Origin: Sinorhizobium arboris LMG 14919
GTDB lineage: Bacteria; Pseudomonadota; Alphaproteobacteria; Rhizobiales; Rhizobiaceae
Assembly: GCF_000427465.1 (NCBI RefSeq)
Contig: NZ_ATYB01000008.1
Location: forward strand, 930,001-994,000
DNA length: 64,000 bases
Direction: 5' to 3'
In this document: in pieces, positions 17,323 through 25,406 of the stretch
Layout of the letters: the number at the start of each line of letters is the position of its first letter
Numbering within the stretch: the stretch's first letter is position 1
Made by a program: the position numbers and the translations under genes
The notes under the pieces: model-generated
What the model saw: only the letters and a program-made list of their open reading frames with translations
What the model was told of the DNA's origin: nothing
The model's database searches: none

Positions 17323-18069
17323 TCAACTCTTCGGCTCGACGCCGAACCATTTCTTGTAGATTGCGGCATAGCGGCCATCGGCCTTCAACTTGGCGAGCGC
17401 CTCATTGACCTTGGCGACGAGTTCGCTGCCTTTCGGGAAGCCGATGCCGTATTGGTGTGCCATCATCTGTTCGCCCACCGCGTTGACCTTGCCGCCGCCG
17501 GCGGTGGCCACGTAATAGAGGACGTTCGGCGTGTCGTGCATCGCGGCGTCGACGCGGCCCGTCTGCAGTTCCAGATAGGCGTTGTCGATGTTCGGGAACT
17601 GGCGAAGCTCGGTTTCCGTGAAGTTCTCCTTCGCATAGTCCGTGGCCGACGTGCCGGTCTTTACGGCCAGCGTCTTGCCCTTGAGATCCGCCGAACCGGC
17701 AATGGCGCTGTCGGTGGGCACCATCAGCATGAAGCCGCTGTCATAATAGCCGTCCGAGAAATCTATGACCTTCTTGCGTTCGTCCTTGATGGTGATGCCG
17801 GCGAGCGCGACATCGACCTGCTTCGTCTGCAGCGCCGGGATGATGCCGTTGAAGTCCATCGGCTGCAGCGTATAGGTGACGCCGATCTCGCTTGCGATCG
17901 CGTCCCAGAGATCGATATCGAAACCGACATATTTCTCGCCCTGCTTGAACTCGAAAGGCACGAAGGCCGTGTCGGTGGCTACGACCAGGTCCTCGGCAGC
18001 TGCCGGGCCGGAGAGCGAGAGTGCCGCGGCGAAAAGGCCCGCGAAGAAGTGGCGAAGTCTGTTTCTCAT
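17323..18069 (-). CDS. Polar amino-acid ABC transporter substrate-binding protein (GlnH type)
   Basis: A 248-residue protein. Residues 1-22 form a Sec signal (basic MRNRLRH, hydrophobic [10 protein letters not shown], cleavage after AAA). The mature part starts [20 protein letters not shown] and contains [12 protein letters not shown], the standard SBP_bac_3 region. AGGGGAA precedes the ATG at 18069. It heads the operon binding protein-permease-ATPase-C45 hydrolase-RpiR. Confidence 0.93.
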   Translation of the reverse strand: MRNRLRHFFAGLFAAALSLSGPAAAEDLVVATDTAFVPFEFKQGEKYVGFDIDLWDAIASEIGVTYTLQPMDFNGIIPALQTKQVDVALAGITIKDERKKVIDFSDGYYDSGFMLMVPTDSAIAGSADLKGKTLAVKTGTSATDYAKENFTETELRQFPNIDNAYLELQTGRVDAAMHDTPNVLYYVATAGGGKVNAVGEQMMAHQYGIGFPKGSELVAKVNEALAKLKADGRYAAIYKKWFGVEPKS

Positions 18070-18242
18070 GATGGCGTTCCCCTGTTTTGCAGGCACCAGC
18101 GTTTGCCGCCGATGCACTTATGCAAATATAGAATGCTTTTTATGTTTTGTCGCAATGAAAATTTGCGTACTCCGCATCTGTTTGACGTCGCAGCTGAAAA
18201 ATGCAGCGAAGAGTGACAGCTGCTGTGAGATTTACGAAAGCA

Positions 18243-18271
18243 GCGCCCTCTGGCCCGCCGACCAGGGGCGC
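18243..18271 (-). terminator. Possible terminator after the aminotransferase gene
   Basis: GCGCCCTCTGG (18243-18253) can pair with CCAGGGGCGC (18262-18271) with a small bulge, 28 nt beyond the aminotransferase stop. No strong T-run follows on the minus strand, so intrinsic termination is uncertain. The rest of 18070-18298 holds no gene and must contain the promoter of the importer operon. Confidence 0.35.
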
Positions 18272-18298
18272 GTCGCTTGCCGCTCTGGTACGCTTGCT

Positions 18299-19642
18299 CT
18301 AAACCGCAGCTTTCGTGAGCGAGGCAATGGCCGCATCGATGGCATCGCCGAGGCGCTCTACGATCTGATCGACATCTTCCCGGGCAACGATGAAGGGCGG
18401 CGCCAGGAGGACGTGGTCCCCTCGCTGACCGTCGATCGTCCCGCCCATCGGATAGACCATCAGGCCCCGGGCCATAGCTTCTTTCTTGATCCGTGCATTG
18501 AGCTTCAGGCCGGGATCGAAGGGGGATTTCGTCGCCCTGTCGGCGACAAACTCGACGGCACGGAAGAGGCCCCGGCCGCGAATGTCGCCGACGTGGTGGT
18601 GATTGCCGAGCCGCTCGACCAGGCATCTTTCGAGATAATCGCCCATCGACACGACGTTCTCGAGCAGCCCGTCGCGGCGGATGACTTCCTGGACCGCAAG
18701 GCCGGCCGCCGCCGCCATCGGGTGGCCCATATAGGTATGGCCGTGCTGGAAGAAGCCCGACCCTTCGGCAAATGCCTGGAAGATCGCGGAGGACAGCAGA
18801 ACCGCGCCGACGGGCTGATAGCCGCCCCCGAGCCCCTTGGCGACGGTCATGAGATCCGGGACGACGCCGTCCTGTTCGCAGGCATGCAGCGTCCCGGTCC
18901 GGCCCATGCCGCACATCACTTCGTCGAGAAGCAGCAGCACTCCGTATTTGTCGCAGATTGCCCGGACGCGCTTCAGGTAGTCGGCGACGGGCGGGACCGC
19001 ACCGGCCGTGGCGCCCACCACCGTTTCGGCAACGAAGGCGATCACCTGATCGGCGCCCAATTCGAGGATCTTGGCCTCGAGTTGGCCAGCGGCACGCGCG
19101 GCATAATCCGTATCGCTCTCGCCGGCTTGCTGCAGACGATAGGCGTAGCATGGATCGATGTGGTGCGTTTCGACGAGCAACGGCCGGAATTGAGCCCGCC
19201 GCCATTCGTTGCCCCCGGCCGCCAATGCGCCAAGCGTGTTGCCGTGATAGCTCTGGCGCCGGGCGATGACGTGGCGGCGTTGCGGCTCTCCCTTCTCCAC
19301 GAAATACTGCCGGGCCATTTTCAGCGCCGCCTCGACCGCTTCGGAGCCGCCGCTGACCAGGTAGACGTGATCGAGCCCGTCTGGCGCATCGGCAACAAGG
19401 CGGTCGGCAAGCCGTTCCGCCGCCTCGGTGGTGAAGAAGCCGGTATGGGCATAGGCCATACGGTCGAGCTGCCTGTGCAGGGCCGCAAGCACATCCGGAT
19501 GAGCGTGACCGAGGCAGGAGACGGCTGCTCCCCCGGAGGCGTCGATATAGGACTTGCCCTCGGCATCGAAGAGCCTGATGCCCTCGCCGCGGACGGCGAC
19601 CGGCAGTTTCGCATGGATGGCGCGGTGGAGAAGACGGGTCAT
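18299..19642 (-). CDS. Class III (omega) aminotransferase
   Basis: A 447-residue PLP enzyme. The active-site lysine is K269 in TVAKGLGGGYQPVGAVL, the cofactor aspartate is D240 in LLLLDEVMCGMGRTG, and FVAETVVGATAGAVPP is the usual preceding block. Class III enzymes act on omega-, beta- and gamma-amino acids, diamines or amino ketones. The start overlaps the stop of the upstream RpiR gene (ATGA). The divergent BKACE gene suggests that the product is a beta-keto acid, so the substrate may be a beta-amino acid. Other amine substrates remain possible. Confidence 0.9.
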   Translation of the reverse strand: MTRLLHRAIHAKLPVAVRGEGIRLFDAEGKSYIDASGGAAVSCLGHAHPDVLAALHRQLDRMAYAHTGFFTTEAAERLADRLVADAPDGLDHVYLVSGGSEAVEAALKMARQYFVEKGEPQRRHVIARRQSYHGNTLGALAAGGNEWRRAQFRPLLVETHHIDPCYAYRLQQAGESDTDYAARAAGQLEAKILELGADQVIAFVAETVVGATAGAVPPVADYLKRVRAICDKYGVLLLLDEVMCGMGRTGTLHACEQDGVVPDLMTVAKGLGGGYQPVGAVLLSSAIFQAFAEGSGFFQHGHTYMGHPMAAAAGLAVQEVIRRDGLLENVVSMGDYLERCLVERLGNHHHVGDIRGRGLFRAVEFVADRATKSPFDPGLKLNARIKKEAMARGLMVYPMGGTIDGQRGDHVLLAPPFIVAREDVDQIVERLGDAIDAAIASLTKAAV

Positions 19643-20529
19643 GGCGCTCTCTTGGAGTTGCGGGATTGGAGATGGGTGTTCAGCGCCGCGAGTTGTCGGT
19701 CGAGGTGCTTCAGAGCCGCGAGCGTCGCTTCGCCGCCCCGCCCTGCGATAAGCGCGCCGAGCACTTCCGCGACGGCAAAGGCGGGCGACATGGCGTGCAG
19801 GAAGGAAGGGCTTTCGGTCGGCACGACGATGATCGCCTCGGCGATCTGCGCAAGCGGCGCCACTTCGCTGTCGGTCACAGCGACGACCGGAACGCCGCTT
19901 GCCCGCGCATATTCGGCAAGTTCGATCGTCGCCCGGGTATAGGGAAGAACGCTGGCCACGAGCAGCACGTCCGCGTTCGTGGCACGCCCGAGGGCATCCG
20001 CCCCGATGCCGCCGATGCCGTCCAGCATCACCGTCTTTTCTCCGACCAGCGACAGGATATAGTGGAACTGCCACGCGACCGCATGGCTCGAGCGCAGCCC
20101 GAGACAGTAGACCCGCCGGGCGCGGGCCAGGCGGCTGGCAGCGGTGACGATGCGATCAAGCGCAGCCGGTTCTGCGAGCCGCGCAATCTGCGCTCCGATC
20201 ATGCGCAGCATATCGGCTGCGAGCGCATGGTCGCCCTTGAGCATCTGGCTCCGGGCCTGCTCGCCGGCCTTTCCGGCAAAGCCGGCATCGCCCTCCCGCA
20301 ACGCTTCGGCATAGCGTTCGCGGATGTCATCGTAACCGCTGAATCCGAGTTGCTTGGCAAGACGGGTCATCGTTGCGGGCTGCACTCCCGCCTGGCGCGC
20401 CTGTTCGCGCATGGAGAGAAGGGCGACGTCGCGGGGATGGTCGACGATATAGCGGGCCGCCGCCTGCAATTGCGAGGAAAGCCCGTCGAAGGCGGTGATA
20501 AGCGTGTCGCTGAGCGGCCCCTTGTCCAT
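19639..20529 (-). CDS. RpiR/MurR-family regulator (HTH + SIS)
   Basis: A protein of about 296 residues. The N-terminal HTH includes REQARQAGVQPATMTRLAKQ, and a SIS domain follows (YCLGLRSSHAVAWQFHY, then VLLVASVLPYTRATIELAEY). I chose the ATG at 20529 because AAAGAG lies close by; a start at 20547 would add six residues. It is co-transcribed with the aminotransferase and divergent from the BKACE gene, so it probably controls both. It is a paralogue in type, but not a near copy, of the regulator at 13807-14736. Confidence 0.88.
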   Translation of the reverse strand: MDKGPLSDTLITAFDGLSSQLQAAARYIVDHPRDVALLSMREQARQAGVQPATMTRLAKQLGFSGYDDIRERYAEALREGDAGFAGKAGEQARSQMLKGDHALAADMLRMIGAQIARLAEPAALDRIVTAASRLARARRVYCLGLRSSHAVAWQFHYILSLVGEKTVMLDGIGGIGADALGRATNADVLLVASVLPYTRATIELAEYARASGVPVVAVTDSEVAPLAQIAEAIIVVPTESPSFLHAMSPAFAVAEVLGALIAGRGGEATLAALKHLDRQLAALNTHLQSRNSKRAP

Positions 20530-20555
20530 AGCTCTTTCTACGACCATTCGACACG

Positions 20556-20565
20556 TGTTGCAACA
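20556..20565. promoter_or_regulatory. Candidate RpiR operator in the divergent promoter
   Basis: TGTTGCAACA is a perfect 10-bp palindrome in the 92-bp region between the divergent RpiR and BKACE genes. Position and symmetry make it the best operator candidate there; no second copy was found near the importer operon, so the assignment is weak. Confidence 0.35.
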
Positions 20566-20621
20566 TATGTTTCATTATGCGACCATGCGATCCATAAGGA
20601 TCATAGTTAAACGGTGCTTGA

Positions 20622-21482
20622 ATGAATGCTGTCAGCGATTTTCCGGGGGTTTCGATCGCCGTCGCCCCTAATGGCGGACGCCGGACGAAGGCCGACCATC
20701 CCGCCATACCGCTGAACCCGGAAGAACTGGCGCTTACCGCACGCGACTGCCTCGAGGCCGGCGCGGCGATGATGCACGTTCACGTGCGCAAGGAGGACGG
20801 AAGCCATCTTCTCGATGCCGACGCCTATCGCGCCACGATCAGGGCGATCCGGGCTGCCGTGGGCGATCGCATGGTTGTCCAGATCACCAGCGAGGCGCTG
20901 GGCATCTATTCACCGGCCGAGCAGATCGCAGTCGTGAAGGCAGTCCGCCCCCAGGCCGTATCGCTGGCGCTCCGAGAACTGCTCCCGGACGAAACGCATG
21001 AGGCCGCCTTCGCCGATCTTCTATCATGGGCGGCGCGGGAGGAGGTCTCGCCGCAGATCATCCTCTATGATCCGGAGGAAGCGGTGCGGCTGGCCGGTAT
21101 GCGCCGGCGAGGCCTGCTCTCCAGCGACGACATTCCTGTGCTTTACGTGCTCGGCCGATATACGCCCGGGCAGACGTCCCTCCCCCGTGATCTGCTGGCC
21201 TTCCTGGCGCCGGGCATGCCCTCCTTCGCCCATTGGAGCGTCTGCGCCTTCGGCCGCCACGAAGCGGCATGCGTCGCCGCCGCGGCACTTCTCGGCGGCC
21301 ATGTCCGCGTCGGCTTCGAAAACAATCTCCGGCTGCCGGATGGAACGATCGCCGCTTCCAACGCCGACCTCGTCCGCGCAGTTGCGGCAGCCCTGCGGCC
21401 GTTGTCGGTCCCGCTGATCCAGGGGCCGGCGCTTGCAGACATGCTTGCCCGCATTGGTTCTGCAGGCCCGCCGAGAGGCTGA
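20622..21482 (+). CDS. BKACE-family beta-keto acid cleavage enzyme (DUF849)
   Basis: A 286-residue TIM-barrel metalloenzyme. The zinc-ligand motif is MMHVHVRKEDG (residues about 50-60), and the C-terminal family block is GGHVRVGFENNL. Characterised relatives condense a beta-keto acid with acetyl-CoA to give acetoacetate and a new CoA ester (the 3-keto-5-aminohexanoate cleavage reaction of lysine fermentation and many variants). It is divergent from an RpiR regulator and class III aminotransferase, which fits a route amino acid to keto acid to CoA ester. Substrate class cannot be fixed from the sequence alone. Confidence 0.88.
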   Translation: MNAVSDFPGVSIAVAPNGGRRTKADHPAIPLNPEELALTARDCLEAGAAMMHVHVRKEDGSHLLDADAYRATIRAIRAAVGDRMVVQITSEALGIYSPAEQIAVVKAVRPQAVSLALRELLPDETHEAAFADLLSWAAREEVSPQIILYDPEEAVRLAGMRRRGLLSSDDIPVLYVLGRYTPGQTSLPRDLLAFLAPGMPSFAHWSVCAFGRHEAACVAAAALLGGHVRVGFENNLRLPDGTIAASNADLVRAVAAALRPLSVPLIQGPALADMLARIGSAGPPRG

Positions 21483-21647
21483 TGTGCCTCATCTTCCGTC
21501 GCCGGCCTTTGGAACCGGTGAACGCCGGTTTCGTTCTCCCATAATGACAGCGCCGTGCGTCCTGTCCGACGTGCGACGTCGCTGAAACACGTTGGAGCTG
21601 CATGTTCTTACCCTTTCAAGAGACATGCAGTCGTATGGGAGTGCACG

Positions 21648-21833
21648 ATGTTGACCCAGGACGATCGCAACATGCCCGAAAGGCGCGCCACAGCCGCGTT
21701 TCCGATAGGCCTCATACTGCTCGCGATATGCGCCATCTTCGCCTATCTCGCGATCGGCGGTGCGATGCTGAAAGATGAAAGCGGAACGGTCGTCTATACA
21801 CCGCCGATCGCCGACGCGCCGCAACCTCGGTGA
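21648..21833 (+). CDS. Small single-span membrane protein
   Basis: A 61-residue protein beginning MLTQDDRNMPERR with a good GGGAG seven nt upstream. One hydrophobic segment (FPIGLILLAICAIFAYLAIG, residues about 18-37) is followed by a short polar tail ending in IADAPQPR. I do not recognise the family. The frame could extend upstream to 21555 but lacks a ribosome site there. Confidence 0.6.
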   Translation: MLTQDDRNMPERRATAAFPIGLILLAICAIFAYLAIGGAMLKDESGTVVYTPPIADAPQPR

Positions 21834-21847
21834 GAGCGAGACCTTCG

Positions 21848-22075
21848 ATGACACCCGATCCAATCGGCCCCGGCCCCGGCCCCGGGCCCGGGCCCGGGCC
21901 AGGAATAATTCCGCCGAACCCGGTCCCTCCACTCGGCATTCCCGATCCGCCGCCCAACGAGCCGCAGCCCGACAAAGGTCCTGAGGACGACTCTCAGACC
22001 CCGCCGGAAGAGGAAGAGCCCGCCCCTGGCCGCTCCTCCTCGCAGGCAATGCTTGACTCTTGCCATCGGGAATGA
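21848..22075 (+). CDS. Small Gly-Pro-repeat protein, hypothetical
   Basis: A 75-residue frame starting MTPDPIGPGPG, with six tandem Gly-Pro dipeptides, then a proline-rich acidic stretch (PPNEPQPDKGPEDDSQTPPE). It starts 15 nt after the stop of the small membrane protein. No fold is expected; it may be an extended linker or surface-exposed peptide. The repeat DNA is GC-symmetric, so several frames look open, and the gene could be spurious. Confidence 0.35.
   Translation: MTPDPIGPGPGPGPGPGPGIIPPNPVPPLGIPDPPPNEPQPDKGPEDDSQTPPEEEEPAPGRSSSQAMLDSCHRE
21866..21900. repeat. GC-only simple repeat (GGCCCC/GGGCCC units)
   Basis: A 35-bp tract of only G and C built from near-perfect six-base units, first CCCCGG-like, then CCCGGG-like. 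In the frame above it encodes the Gly-Pro run. Such tracts tend to change length by slippage. Confidence 0.7.
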
Positions 22076-22107
22076 GAACATAACGTGAACATTCTGGAGA
22101 GTCTCTC

Positions 22108-22296
22108 ATGACCCATGCAGAGGAAGTCATTGAGCGCGCTATGGCCGCCGTCGCTGAGGCAAGACGCCGGCGGGAACGCGAGCAGGAGTGGCGCCGAAAA
22201 ACCTTCGGACGGATTCAGGTCGGTATACCGCTCCCGCCCCTCAAGCGCGGCGGTGTGCAGCTTTTGCTGCAGCTTGACCGCCCGAATGGGCAATGA
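22108..22296 (+). CDS. Small charged helical protein, hypothetical
   Basis: A 62-residue frame with RBS GGAGAG six nt before the ATG. Residues 4-35 form a strongly charged, probably helical stretch (EEVIERAMAAVAEARRRRER), then a short basic tail. Not recognised. It is supported mainly by its ribosome site and by the hairpin just downstream. Confidence 0.45.
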   Translation: MTHAEEVIERAMAAVAEARRRREREQEWRRKTFGRIQVGIPLPPLKRGGVQLLLQLDRPNGQ

Positions 22297-22332
22297 GACC
22301 TGCAGCCGATCGGCTCATCGGTAAAATGCAGC

Positions 22333-22359
22333 GAGGAAAACCGTGGCACGGTCTTCCTC
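22333..22359. terminator. Hairpin between convergent genes
   Basis: GAGGAAAACCGT (22333-22344) pairs with ACGGTCTTCCTC (22348-22359) with one mismatch and a 3-nt loop. It lies between the small gene ending at 22296 and the MFS gene ending at 22367 on the other strand, so it may terminate both. Confidence 0.5.
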
Positions 22360-22366
22360 ACGATGG

Positions 22367-23575
22367 TTAGGCAACGGCCAATGCGGGCCGTTCCTTGGGA
22401 AAGGGCTTGAAGGTCAGCGCGATCAGGAAAGCACCGATGCCGATGCCCCAGGCGCCGATATAGAGCCAGCCGTAGCTGGCGAAGACGTCATAGATCAGAC
22501 CCCCGGCGACCGGGCCGATCGCCATTCCGAGACTGCCGGCCATCGCCGTGCCGCCGATGACGGTGCCCATCATGCGCAGCGGGAAATTCTCGCGGGCGAT
22601 CACGGCATAAAGCGGCATGACGCCTGCATAGATGAAGCCGAACACGGCAGCCACGGCGTAGAAGGCGCCGAGGTCGCGCACGAAGAAATAGGCGAGCGCG
22701 CCGAAAGCCTGCAGCAGCAGCCCTGATACCAGAATGCGCTTGGCGCCGTAGCGGTCTCCGAGGATGCCGAAGGCCACACGGCCGCCCATTCCCGCCAGAC
22801 CCTCGAGACTGTAGATGGAAACTGCGGCCATCATCGGGATCCCGCAGCTCACGGCATAGCTCACCGTGTGGAAAATCGGCCCCGAATGGGTGGCGCAGCA
22901 AAAGAAGTTCGTCAGCAGCAGTATGACGAATTGCGGCGATCTCAGCGCCTGGCCAAGAGACATGTCCGGCTGCCCTTCACTTACGGAGACGGCACTCGGA
23001 TCTTCGAGGACCGGAGGGCGCCGCAGCAGCAACGCGGCCGGAATCATCGTGACGGCAGCAAGGGCGGCTATGATCTGCAGCGATGTCCGCCAGTCGTAGA
23101 TCGTAACCAGCCACCCGGCCAATGGCGACATGGTCATGGGCGCCATTCCCATGCCGGCCGACACGAGAGATACGGCAAGGCTGCGATGCGTATCGAACCA
23201 GCCCGTCACGCAGGCCATCATCGGCGCGAATATCGCCGCGCAGGCACCCCCGACGGCCACGCCGAAGACGAGCTGAAATGCGATCAACGATGTCGCAAGA
23301 CTGGAGAGTGCGAGGCTTGCCGCAAGGAGCGCGGAGCCGATCAGTACGACCGGGCGCGGTCCCCAGCGGTCGGAAGCGCTGCCCCAGATCATGCTTGCCA
23401 GAGCCATGGCGATGAAGCCCACGGTCATGCCACTGGAGATGCCGGTCACCGACCATCCGGTATCTCGTGAGATGGGTACGAGAAAAACCGGCAATGAAAA
23501 CATGGCACCTATTGCGATACAGCCCAGAAGGCCGCCGGCTGCAACGATGACCCAGCGATAATGCGCATCGATCAT
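22367..23575 (-). CDS. MFS transporter
   Basis: A 402-residue inner-membrane carrier with about 12 hydrophobic segments. The loop 2-3 motif of the major facilitator superfamily is present as GSASDRWGPRPVVLIG, and its second-half copy as GILGDRYGAKRILVSG. The overall pattern resembles monocarboxylate or oxalate-type carriers, but the substrate is not readable. It stands alone; the 226-bp stretch upstream (23576-23801) holds its promoter and no gene that I can support. Confidence 0.9.
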   Translation of the reverse strand: MIDAHYRWVIVAAGGLLGCIAIGAMFSLPVFLVPISRDTGWSVTGISSGMTVGFIAMALASMIWGSASDRWGPRPVVLIGSALLAASLALSSLATSLIAFQLVFGVAVGGACAAIFAPMMACVTGWFDTHRSLAVSLVSAGMGMAPMTMSPLAGWLVTIYDWRTSLQIIAALAAVTMIPAALLLRRPPVLEDPSAVSVSEGQPDMSLGQALRSPQFVILLLTNFFCCATHSGPIFHTVSYAVSCGIPMMAAVSIYSLEGLAGMGGRVAFGILGDRYGAKRILVSGLLLQAFGALAYFFVRDLGAFYAVAAVFGFIYAGVMPLYAVIARENFPLRMMGTVIGGTAMAGSLGMAIGPVAGGLIYDVFASYGWLYIGAWGIGIGAFLIALTFKPFPKERPALAVA

Positions 23576-23801
23576 TTCTCGTATCTCCGCTCAGGGCAAT
23601 CCGGCGCGGCATTGTTCTCAGCCCCACGCCAAATGTGCCGATCAAATCAAGGGCATTCTCCCGTCTGCGGCTGTGCCGCGCATACAATAGACGAACAGCG
23701 CCCAAGTGCGCCGACATGGGGGTGGAAATTTTTGCAGGATACATTGCGCTGGATGCGGTTGAATCCGAACGGCGCACAGCGGAGGTCTCGAACGCGCCCT
23801 G

Positions 23802-24233
23802 TCAGGCCGCCGTATTCGACGTGTCGACGACCTCGAAATCATGCGTGATGGTCGCCGTCTTTGCGAGCATCGCGGATGCCGAGCAGTATTTCTCGATAGA
23901 CAGGGCGACCGCCCGCTCGACCTTCTTGGCAGCCAGACCACGGCCCTTGACGATGAAATGCATGTGGATGCGGGTGAATACGCGCGGCTCCTGATCCGCA
24001 CGGTCGGCATCCATCTCTACCACGCAATCCTCGACTGCCTCCCGGCCCTTCTCGAGGATGTGGACGACGTCGAAAGCCGAGCAGCCACCGGTGCCGATCA
24101 GCACCATCTCCATGGGGCTCGGCCCCGGTGTCGGATCATCCGGGCCGGTGGCCGTGCCGAGAACGACCTTGTGGCCGCTTCCGGATTCCCCGACGAAGGT
24201 CCTGCCTTCGACCCATTTGATGCGTGCCTTCAT
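23802..24233 (-). CDS. OsmC-family peroxide-reducing protein
   Basis: A 143-residue protein of the OsmC/Ohr/YhfA fold. The two family cysteines are present: GTGGCSAFDVVHILEKGR and EKYCSASAML. This spacing supports thiol peroxidase activity on organic hydroperoxides, though the YhfA-like branch has no firm function. It follows the proline-racemase homologue on the same strand with an 80-bp gap, so it may or may not be part of the hyp transcription unit. Confidence 0.85.
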   Translation of the reverse strand: MKARIKWVEGRTFVGESGSGHKVVLGTATGPDDPTPGPSPMEMVLIGTGGCSAFDVVHILEKGREAVEDCVVEMDADRADQEPRVFTRIHMHFIVKGRGLAAKKVERAVALSIEKYCSASAMLAKTATITHDFEVVDTSNTAA

Positions 24234-24312
24234 CCGATTCTCCCTCCTGCCGCGCGTTCATCATAATGCGTCTGGGGCAAGCGCGCGGATTTTTTCCCCC
24301 GGAGCCATCCGT

Positions 24313-25344
24313 TCAGCGCGCGCCCCAGGTATCGGTCAGCCGGTAACCCTCGGGCCACGGGTCCGATGGATCGAGCATGTGCTGATGCGTGCCTGTAATC
24401 CAGGCACGACCAGAGATTTCCGGCAGAACGGCAGGGCGTCCGCCGATCTCCGTGGTGCCCAGGATGCGGCCGGAGAAGGTGGAGCCGATCAGCGAGACCG
24501 CCGTCAGCCGGTCCGCGAGCCCCATACGGCCGCGGGCATGCAGCACGGCCATACGTGCCGAGAGCGCGGTGCCGGTCGGCGAACGGTCGACCTTGCCCGG
24601 CTGGATCGCGACCGCCGCACCCGCCTGCAGGCCTCCCGCCGTGCGCTCTACGGGACCGGCGAAGAGGCAGAACGAGATATGCCGCCAATCGGCGTTTTCC
24701 GGGTGATGGAAGCCCAGCTGGGCATTGGCCGCATTAGTGATCCTCACGCCGATCCGGGCGATGTCATGCGCCTCGTCCGGCTTCAGGGCGAAGCCCATAG
24801 CGGCGGCGTCCACGATCACGAAGCTGTCGCCGCCATAGGCGGTGTCGACTGTGAGGGTCCCGAGCCCCTCGACCTCGAGCTTCGCGTCCAGCCGCTCGGC
24901 AAAGCTCGGCAGGTTCTGCACGAAGATACGTTCGGCCTTGCCGTCACGGCACTCGGCGCGCACGCGGACGAGACCGCCGGGCGCCTCGAGCGTGATCTCC
25001 GTCACCGGCTCCTTCATCGGCAGGATGCCGCTGTCGAGCAGCACCGTGGAAACGCAGATCGAGTTGGAGCCGGACATGGGTGGCGTATCTTCCGGTTCCA
25101 TGATGATGAAGGCGGCATCCGCATCCGGATGCTTCGGCGGCACCAGCAGATTGACGTGGCGGAAGACGCCGCCGCGCGGCTCGTTCAGAACGAAGTTGCG
25201 CAGGGTCTGATCGCGGGCGACCCAGCGGCTCTGTTCCCAGATCGTGTCGCCCGGCGGCGGCGCGACACCGCCGACGATCACGTCGCCCACCTCACCCTCG
25301 GCATGGGCGGAAATGACATGGATGGTCTTGGTGCTGCGCATCAC
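24313..25344 (-). CDS. Proline racemase-superfamily protein with Ser/Thr in place of both catalytic Cys
   Basis: A 343-residue protein with the proline racemase/hydroxyproline epimerase fold throughout. In racemases and epimerases of this family the two general acid-base residues are cysteines in MCGHG and SPCGTG. Here these read MSGSNS (Ser91) and SPTGTA (Thr257). Known trans-3-hydroxy-L-proline dehydratases keep the first Cys and have Thr second; this Ser/Thr pair lacks both thiols. The neighbour is a cis-3-hydroxyproline dehydratase of the AcnX type, so a dehydratase or epimerase on a 3-hydroxyproline isomer is a fair inference. It may be one of the uncharacterised hyp genes (hypX/Y/Z). 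Confidence 0.82.
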   Translation of the reverse strand: MMRSTKTIHVISAHAEGEVGDVIVGGVAPPPGDTIWEQSRWVARDQTLRNFVLNEPRGGVFRHVNLLVPPKHPDADAAFIIMEPEDTPPMSGSNSICVSTVLLDSGILPMKEPVTEITLEAPGGLVRVRAECRDGKAERIFVQNLPSFAERLDAKLEVEGLGTLTVDTAYGGDSFVIVDAAAMGFALKPDEAHDIARIGVRITNAANAQLGFHHPENADWRHISFCLFAGPVERTAGGLQAGAAVAIQPGKVDRSPTGTALSARMAVLHARGRMGLADRLTAVSLIGSTFSGRILGTTEIGGRPAVLPEISGRAWITGTHQHMLDPSDPWPEGYRLTDTWGAR

Positions 25345-25406
25345 GAACTCCTCATTTCAAGAAACAGCGCGGCTGCGGGCGGGAGAACCGCACACAGTTT
25401 CCCGCT

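Noticed and set aside
21866..21900. GC-only tract as a terminator or recombination hot spot
   Set aside because: It can fold on itself but has no T-run, lies inside a plausible reading frame, and there is no mobile-element gene nearby.
24313..25344. Treating the Ser/Thr proline-racemase homologue as a broken pseudogene
   Set aside because: The frame is full length, all other family blocks are intact, and the gene stands in the hyp operon order.
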